From contig JACQBB010000056.1 in the NCBI GenBank assembly GCA_016194625.1, positions 1-11,568 of the forward strand: DNA of 11,568 nucleotides, written 5' to 3'. Below, in pieces: positions 6,223-11,568 of the stretch. The first letter of the stretch is position 1. Every line of letters starts with the position of its first letter. Position numbers and translations under genes: made by a program. The notes beneath the pieces were generated by a model, which was given only the letters and a program-made list of their open reading frames with translations, was not told where the DNA came from and did no database searches. This DNA is from Elusimicrobiota bacterium. Lineage in GTDB: Bacteria > Elusimicrobiota > Elusimicrobia > UBA1565 > UBA9628.

Positions 6223-8831
6223 GGCCCGTCCTCCCCGCCCTGCTCGCCGCCGCGCTCGCCGTCCCGGCCGCGTCCGCCCCGCGCCCGGCCAAGGGCAAGG
6301 CCGTCAAGGCGCCGGCCAAGGCCGCGAAGGCCGCCGCGTCGAACGGGACGCCCGACGCGAAGGCCAGGAAGGAGCTCGCCGTCGCGGTGAGGCTGTATCA
6401 CCGCCTCGACCTGCTCGGCGCGCTGGACCGCTTCGACGCCGCGCTCGAGGGCTACCCGTCCTGGAAGACCGCCGCCGGCCACCGCTCCGCCTGCCGCGCG
6501 ACGCTCGGCGAGGCGGGGGGCGCCCGGTCCGACGCCGAGCTGGCCGCCAGACTGCAGCCCAACGACGCGATGTCCTACGCCGCGCGCGGCAAGGCGCGCC
6601 TGACCCTGAAGGATTATCCCGGCGCGCTGGCCGACTTCCGCGCCGCCGCCGAGGCCGACCCCGAGTCGGCCGACGCCGCGCTGGGCGAGGGCTCGGCGCT
6701 GTCGGCGCAGGGCAAGCTGAAGGAGGCGCTGAAGCCCCTGGACGAGGCCGTGCGCCTGGACCCCGAGTCCGCCGCGAGCCTGCTGATGCGCGGCTCGGTC
6801 AAGGACCGCCTGCGCGACTTCCGCGGCGCCGCCGAGGACTACTCGGCCGTGCTGGGCGTGAACTCCAAGTTCGCCTGGGCGCGCCTGTACCGGGGCAAGG
6901 CCCTGCGCGAGCTGAAGGACTACCGCGGCGCCGACACCGAGCTGTCCGGCTTCCTGGACGCCAACCCCGATCACGAGGACGCGGCGTACCTGCGCTCGAA
7001 CGTGCGCTACCTGCTGGGCGACTACCGCGGCGCGGTGGCCGACCTGACCAAGGTGATCGCGCTGAACCCGCGCAAGGGCCTGGCCTACGTGAACCGCGGC
7101 CAGGCGCGCGCCGCGCTGGGCGAGAAGGCCGGCGCGCTGTCCGACCTGCGCAAGGCGCTGGAGCTGGACCCGTCGCGCCGCGACAAGATCCAGGCCGCGA
7201 TCGACGGCCTGAACGCGGGCGGCGGCGACGAGGCCGCGGCCCCCGCGCCCGCGCCGCGCCGGCGCGAGCTGGAGGAGCCCGCCGCCGAGGGCCCCGCGAC
7301 CGTGACGCTCGAGGAGCAGGGCGAGGCCCGCCCGCCGCGCCGCCGCAAGGCGCCCGCCGCCGACCTCGACGACGCCCCCGCGCCCGCCAAGGACATGCTG
7401 TCCGCCGCGCGCGTCGCCGAAGCCGTGAAGAAGGGCGAGCTGACCGCCGAGGCCGCCGCGAGGGCGGCGTTCGACCGCATCGAGAGGCTCGAGCCGACCG
7501 TGAAGGCCTTCCTCGCGGTCACCAAGGACGCCGCGCTCGCGCAGGCGCGCGCCGTCGACGAGAAGCGCAAGGCCGGCAAGGCCCTCGGCGCGCTCGCCGG
7601 CGTGCCCGTGGCGCTGAAGGACAACCTCCAGCTGGAGGGCGTCGAGACCACCTGCGCGTCCAAGATCCTGAAGGGCCACATCGCCGCCTACGACGCGACC
7701 GCGGTCGCGCGCCTGAAGGCGGCCGACGCGGTCTTCGTCGGCAAGACCAACCTCGACGAGTTCGCGATGGGCTCCTCGACGGAGAACTCCGCGTTCCAGA
7801 AGACCACGAACCCGTGGGACCCCGCGTGCGTGCCCGGCGGCTCGTCGGGCGGCTCGGCCGCGGCGGTCGCCGCGCGCTTCTGCGCGGTCGCGCTGGGAAG
7901 CGACACCGGCGGCTCGATCCGCCAGCCCGCGGCGTTCTGCGGCGTCGTGGGCCTCAAGCCCACCTACGGGACCGTGTCGCGCTACGGACTGGTCGCCTTC
8001 GCCTCGTCGCTGGACCAGATCGGGCCTTTCACCCGCACCGTCGAGGACGCCGCGCTGACGCTGTCGGTCATCGGCGGCCACGACCCGCGCGACTCGACCT
8101 CGGCCAAGCGCCCGGCCCCGGCCGTGCCCGCCGTCCCCAAGGACCTGAAGGGCGTGCGCGTCGGACTGCCCAAGGAGTACTTCATCGCGGGGCTGGAGCC
8201 CGAGGTGGAGAAGGCCGTGCGCGGCGCCGTCGAGACGCTGAAGTCGCTCGGCGCGACGGTCAAGGAAGTGTCTTTGCCGCACACCAAGTACGCGATCGCC
8301 AGCTACTACATCGTGGCGCCGTGCGAAGCGTCTTCCAACCTGGCGCGCTTCGACGGCATCCGCTACGGCTTCGTCGACCGCTCGGCCTCGACGCTGGAGG
8401 AGGTCTATGAGTTCACCCGCGGCGCCGGATTCGGGCCCGAGGTGAAGCGGCGCATCATGCTGGGCACCTACGCGCTCAGCTCGGGCTACTACGACGCGTA
8501 CTACGCGAAGGCTCAGCGCGTGCGCACCCTCATGGGGCAGGACTTCAAGAAGGCCTTCGCCGAGGTGGACCTGATCGCCTGCCCGACCACGCCGACGCCG
8601 CCGTTCCGCTTCGGCGAGAAGACCGACGACCCGGTCGCGATGTACCTGTCCGACGTGTTCACCATCCCGTCGAACATGGCCGGCAACGCGAGCCTGTCGG
8701 TCCCGTGCGGCGTGTCGTCGCAGGGCCTGCCCATCGGCGTGCAGTTCGTGGCCGACCAGTTCGGCGACGAGCGCCTGCTGGCGGTCGCGCGCGCCTTCGA
8801 GGCCGCGCGGCCCTTCCCGACGCCGAAGTGA
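6219..8831 (+). CDS. gatA: TPR-repeat protein fused in frame to GatA amidase (amidotransferase subunit A)
   Basis: The 870-residue frame starts at a GTG overlapping the gatC stop. Residues 1-20 look like a signal peptide ([20 protein letters not shown]). Residues about 49-320 hold eight consecutive 34-residue TPR units, clearest from 117 on (R/K-G-K-A ... DYxGAxxD ... LDP). Residues 321-390 are an Ala/Pro/Arg/Glu linker. From Met393 (7395) to 870 there is a complete amidase-signature GatA of 478 residues. Its Ser-cisSer-Lys triad is Lys467 (VALKDN), Ser542 (GGSSGGS) and Ser566 (SDTGGS), spaced 75 and 24 residues apart as in characterised GatA. GatA releases ammonia from glutamine and channels it to GatB. 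A signal peptide on a cytosolic tRNA enzyme is contradictory. Possible explanations are separate translation of GatA from Met393 (its upstream AAGGA is too close to be a good Shine-Dalgarno), a true fusion, or a lost stop between two genes. Confidence 0.9.
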   Translation: MRPVLPALLAAALAVPAASAPRPAKGKAVKAPAKAAKAAASNGTPDAKARKELAVAVRLYHRLDLLGALDRFDAALEGYPSWKTAAGHRSACRATLGEAGGARSDAELAARLQPNDAMSYAARGKARLTLKDYPGALADFRAAAEADPESADAALGEGSALSAQGKLKEALKPLDEAVRLDPESAASLLMRGSVKDRLRDFRGAAEDYSAVLGVNSKFAWARLYRGKALRELKDYRGADTELSGFLDANPDHEDAAYLRSNVRYLLGDYRGAVADLTKVIALNPRKGLAYVNRGQARAALGEKAGALSDLRKALELDPSRRDKIQAAIDGLNAGGGDEAAAPAPAPRRRELEEPAAEGPATVTLEEQGEARPPRRRKAPAADLDDAPAPAKDMLSAARVAEAVKKGELTAEAAARAAFDRIERLEPTVKAFLAVTKDAALAQARAVDEKRKAGKALGALAGVPVALKDNLQLEGVETTCASKILKGHIAAYDATAVARLKAADAVFVGKTNLDEFAMGSSTENSAFQKTTNPWDPACVPGGSSGGSAAAVAARFCAVALGSDTGGSIRQPAAFCGVVGLKPTYGTVSRYGLVAFASSLDQIGPFTRTVEDAALTLSVIGGHDPRDSTSAKRPAPAVPAVPKDLKGVRVGLPKEYFIAGLEPEVEKAVRGAVETLKSLGATVKEVSLPHTKYAIASYYIVAPCEASSNLARFDGIRYGFVDRSASTLEEVYEFTRGAGFGPEVKRRIMLGTYALSSGYYDAYYAKAQRVRTLMGQDFKKAFAEVDLIACPTTPTPPFRFGEKTDDPVAMYLSDVFTIPSNMAGNASLSVPCGVSSQGLPIGVQFVADQFGDERLLAVARAFEAARPFPTPK

Positions 8832-9235
8832 GCCGGAAGGAACACGCCGCGGGCGGGATTGTCGGGCGGGGCGGGAAGGTCCTGCTCGTGAAGGTGCGCG
8901 ATCTGGAGGGGAAGGTTCTGTGGACCTTCCCGAAGGGCCATCTCGAGAAGGGCGAGCGCTGGATCGACGCCGCCCTGCGCGAGGTGGAGGAGGAGACGGG
9001 TTGGAGGTGCCGCAGTCTGGGGCGCCTGGCCGAGGTCCGCTACCGCTTCGAGCGGAAGGGGAAGCCCACGGCCAAGCGCGTGGTCTGGTACCGGATGGCG
9101 CCGGTCGCGCGCACGGGCAAGCCCGACGCCGACGAGATCCGCGCCGTGAAGTGGGTGCCGGCGGCGTCGGCCGAGAAGTCCTTGTCGTACCCGAGCGATC
9201 TGCGTCTGATCGCGCGATATAGAAGGAAGGCGTGA
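8828..9235 (+). CDS. Nudix hydrolase, Ap4A/Ap6A-hydrolase-like
   Basis: A 135-residue single-domain Nudix protein. The Nudix box is canonical at residues 37-59: G-x5-E-x7-REVEEETGW, with the metal-binding REVEEE intact. It is preceded by WTFPKG, and the following [18 protein letters not shown] segment resembles the region after the Nudix box in bacterial diadenosine polyphosphate hydrolases such as Thermus Ndx1. It probably hydrolyses a nucleoside diphosphate-X compound, plausibly an ApnA dinucleotide, in the cytoplasm; the exact substrate cannot be read from the motif. The GTG start overlaps the gatA stop (GTGA), and [12 protein letters not shown] is the natural N-terminus. Longer in-frame starts reach back into gatA and are unlikely. 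ApnA is a by-product of aminoacyl-tRNA synthetases, so its place inside the gat operon may be functional, which is inference. Confidence 0.9.
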   Translation: MSRKEHAAGGIVGRGGKVLLVKVRDLEGKVLWTFPKGHLEKGERWIDAALREVEEETGWRCRSLGRLAEVRYRFERKGKPTAKRVVWYRMAPVARTGKPDADEIRAVKWVPAASAEKSLSYPSDLRLIARYRRKA

Positions 9236-9307
9236 CCGGACGCACCTGGCACGCCGGCTGGAAATAGGCCACACTAGGCGCTGGGACGGACTCCCGGCGA
9301 AGGACCC

Positions 9308-10831
<1,524 letters not shown>

Positions 10832-10835
<4 letters not shown>

Positions 10836-11568
10836 TGCGCTCCCCTCTGCTCGCCGCCCTGCTCGCGCTGGCGCCCGCCGCGCGCGCCTACGACCACATC
10901 AAGTTCCTGGAGCCGCTCAAGGGCCCCGACCTGGTCCGGCCCATCGCCGCCGCCTCCTCCGGCTCGCGCCTGTACGTGATCGACGAGAAGAAGGGCGCCC
11001 TGCTCGTGTTCGACGCGTCGGGAGCCCTGGTCAAGACCGCCGCCGTCTCGGGCGACAAGCCCGGCGCCCTGCGCGACCCGCGCGGCCTGGCCGTGGGCCC
11101 GTCGGGCAAGGTCTACGTGGCCGACACCGGAAACCACCGCGTGCAGATCTTCGACGCCGACGGCGGCTTCGTGTACGCGTTCGGCGAGAAGGGCTCCGAG
11201 CCCGGAACGGCAACGACTTCGCGGTGGACGCCTACGGCTTCCTGTACGTGCTGGCCGGCCGCGACGGCAAGGTCATCGAGGAGTCGCCCGAGGGCCTGCC
11301 CATCGGCAAGTTCGGCTCCTACGGCACCGGCGTCGGCCAGATGAAGAAGCCCGAGGGCATCACGGTCTCCCCGGACGGCGTCATCCTCGTCATGGACACC
11401 GGCAACTCCCGGGTCCAGCGCGTCGAGCTGTCGAACAAGCTCAAGACCGCGCCGCTGGCCATCAACACCGCGGCCAAGCTCTCGGTGACCGGCCCCTCGC
11501 GCTCGTGGCCCGTGACGGCGACGGCGCTGGCGGCCTACGGCGACTCGCTGTACGCCTACCTGCCGCAG
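10832..11568 (+). pseudogene. Exported NHL-repeat (beta-propeller) protein, frameshifted and cut by the window end
   Basis: The start is ATGATG, overlapping the gatB stop (ATGA). Residues 1-19 are a signal peptide ([19 protein letters not shown]). NHL-type repeats follow: [20 protein letters not shown] then [20 protein letters not shown] in the first frame, and KPEGITVSPDGVILVMDTGN with SRVQRVEL in the second. The frame changes near 11205: the first frame reads ...GSEPG, and the next family-like sequence [16 protein letters not shown] lies in the frame of position 11206. Adding a single base there joins them smoothly. The protein is likely a periplasmic or surface beta-propeller used for binding; the function is unknown. 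The window ends within the gene. A one-base sequencing error is as likely as a real mutation. Confidence 0.75.

Noticed and set aside
9246..9262. Sigma-54-like promoter upstream of gatB (CTGGCACG-N4-CTGGA)
   Set aside because: The -24 element is good but the -12 element has GG where the essential GC is expected, and sigma-54 control of gatB would be unusual.
6192..9272. 1026-codon minus-strand ORF opposite gatA and the Nudix gene, and similar long antisense ORFs at 3713-5809, 8513-9853 and 9786-10514
   Set aside because: All oppose well-recognised plus-strand genes and show the low-complexity R/G/L/A composition of antisense frames in high-GC DNA.

Overview
This is a high-GC bacterial chromosomal window (a sampled pcrA row is about 75% GC) interrupted by one AT-richer island (sampled rows 40-52% GC). 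The long Ala/Pro-rich secreted proteins, the signal-peptide TPR and NHL proteins and the gene content fit a high-GC Elusimicrobiota-like genome, probably metagenome-derived. That assignment is an impression from protein style, not a search result.

Left edge (1-241): the last 38 codons of an alpha-glucan phosphorylase, a strong GC-rich terminator, then two more perfect hairpins side by side.

Island (250-1709): three integron-type gene cassettes, all reading on the minus strand. Each has one small gene followed by an attC-like imperfect inverted repeat (76-81 bp) with RYYYAAC / GTTRRRY-type core sites. No integrase gene lies in the window, so this looks like a CALIN (attC cluster lacking an integrase). 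All three products are unrecognised small proteins with membrane segments. At 1710-1898 there is palindrome-rich non-coding DNA, then at 1899-2043 the 3' remnant of a CopG/RHH-type antitoxin gene.

Centre (2044-3718): a minus-strand secreted or membrane-anchored protein with an HETGH zinc-peptidase motif resembling the M41 (FtsH) peptidase domain, divergent from the operon to its right.

Right half (3719-11568): a tightly coupled plus-strand operon, pcrA/uvrD - gatC - TPR::gatA - Nudix hydrolase - (72-nt gap) - gatB - NHL-repeat protein. Several junctions are ATGA or GTGA stop/start overlaps. GatCAB is the amidotransferase that converts misacylated Glu-tRNA(Gln) and/or Asp-tRNA(Asn); PcrA handles DNA repair and transcription conflicts.

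Three things are odd here. GatA is fused in frame behind a signal peptide and eight TPRs, although GatA should be cytosolic. gatB contains an imperfect 75-bp tandem duplication offset by 76 nt, which breaks the frame. The NHL gene has a one-base frameshift. The two frameshifts may be assembly or sequencing errors or real damage; the sequence alone cannot decide.
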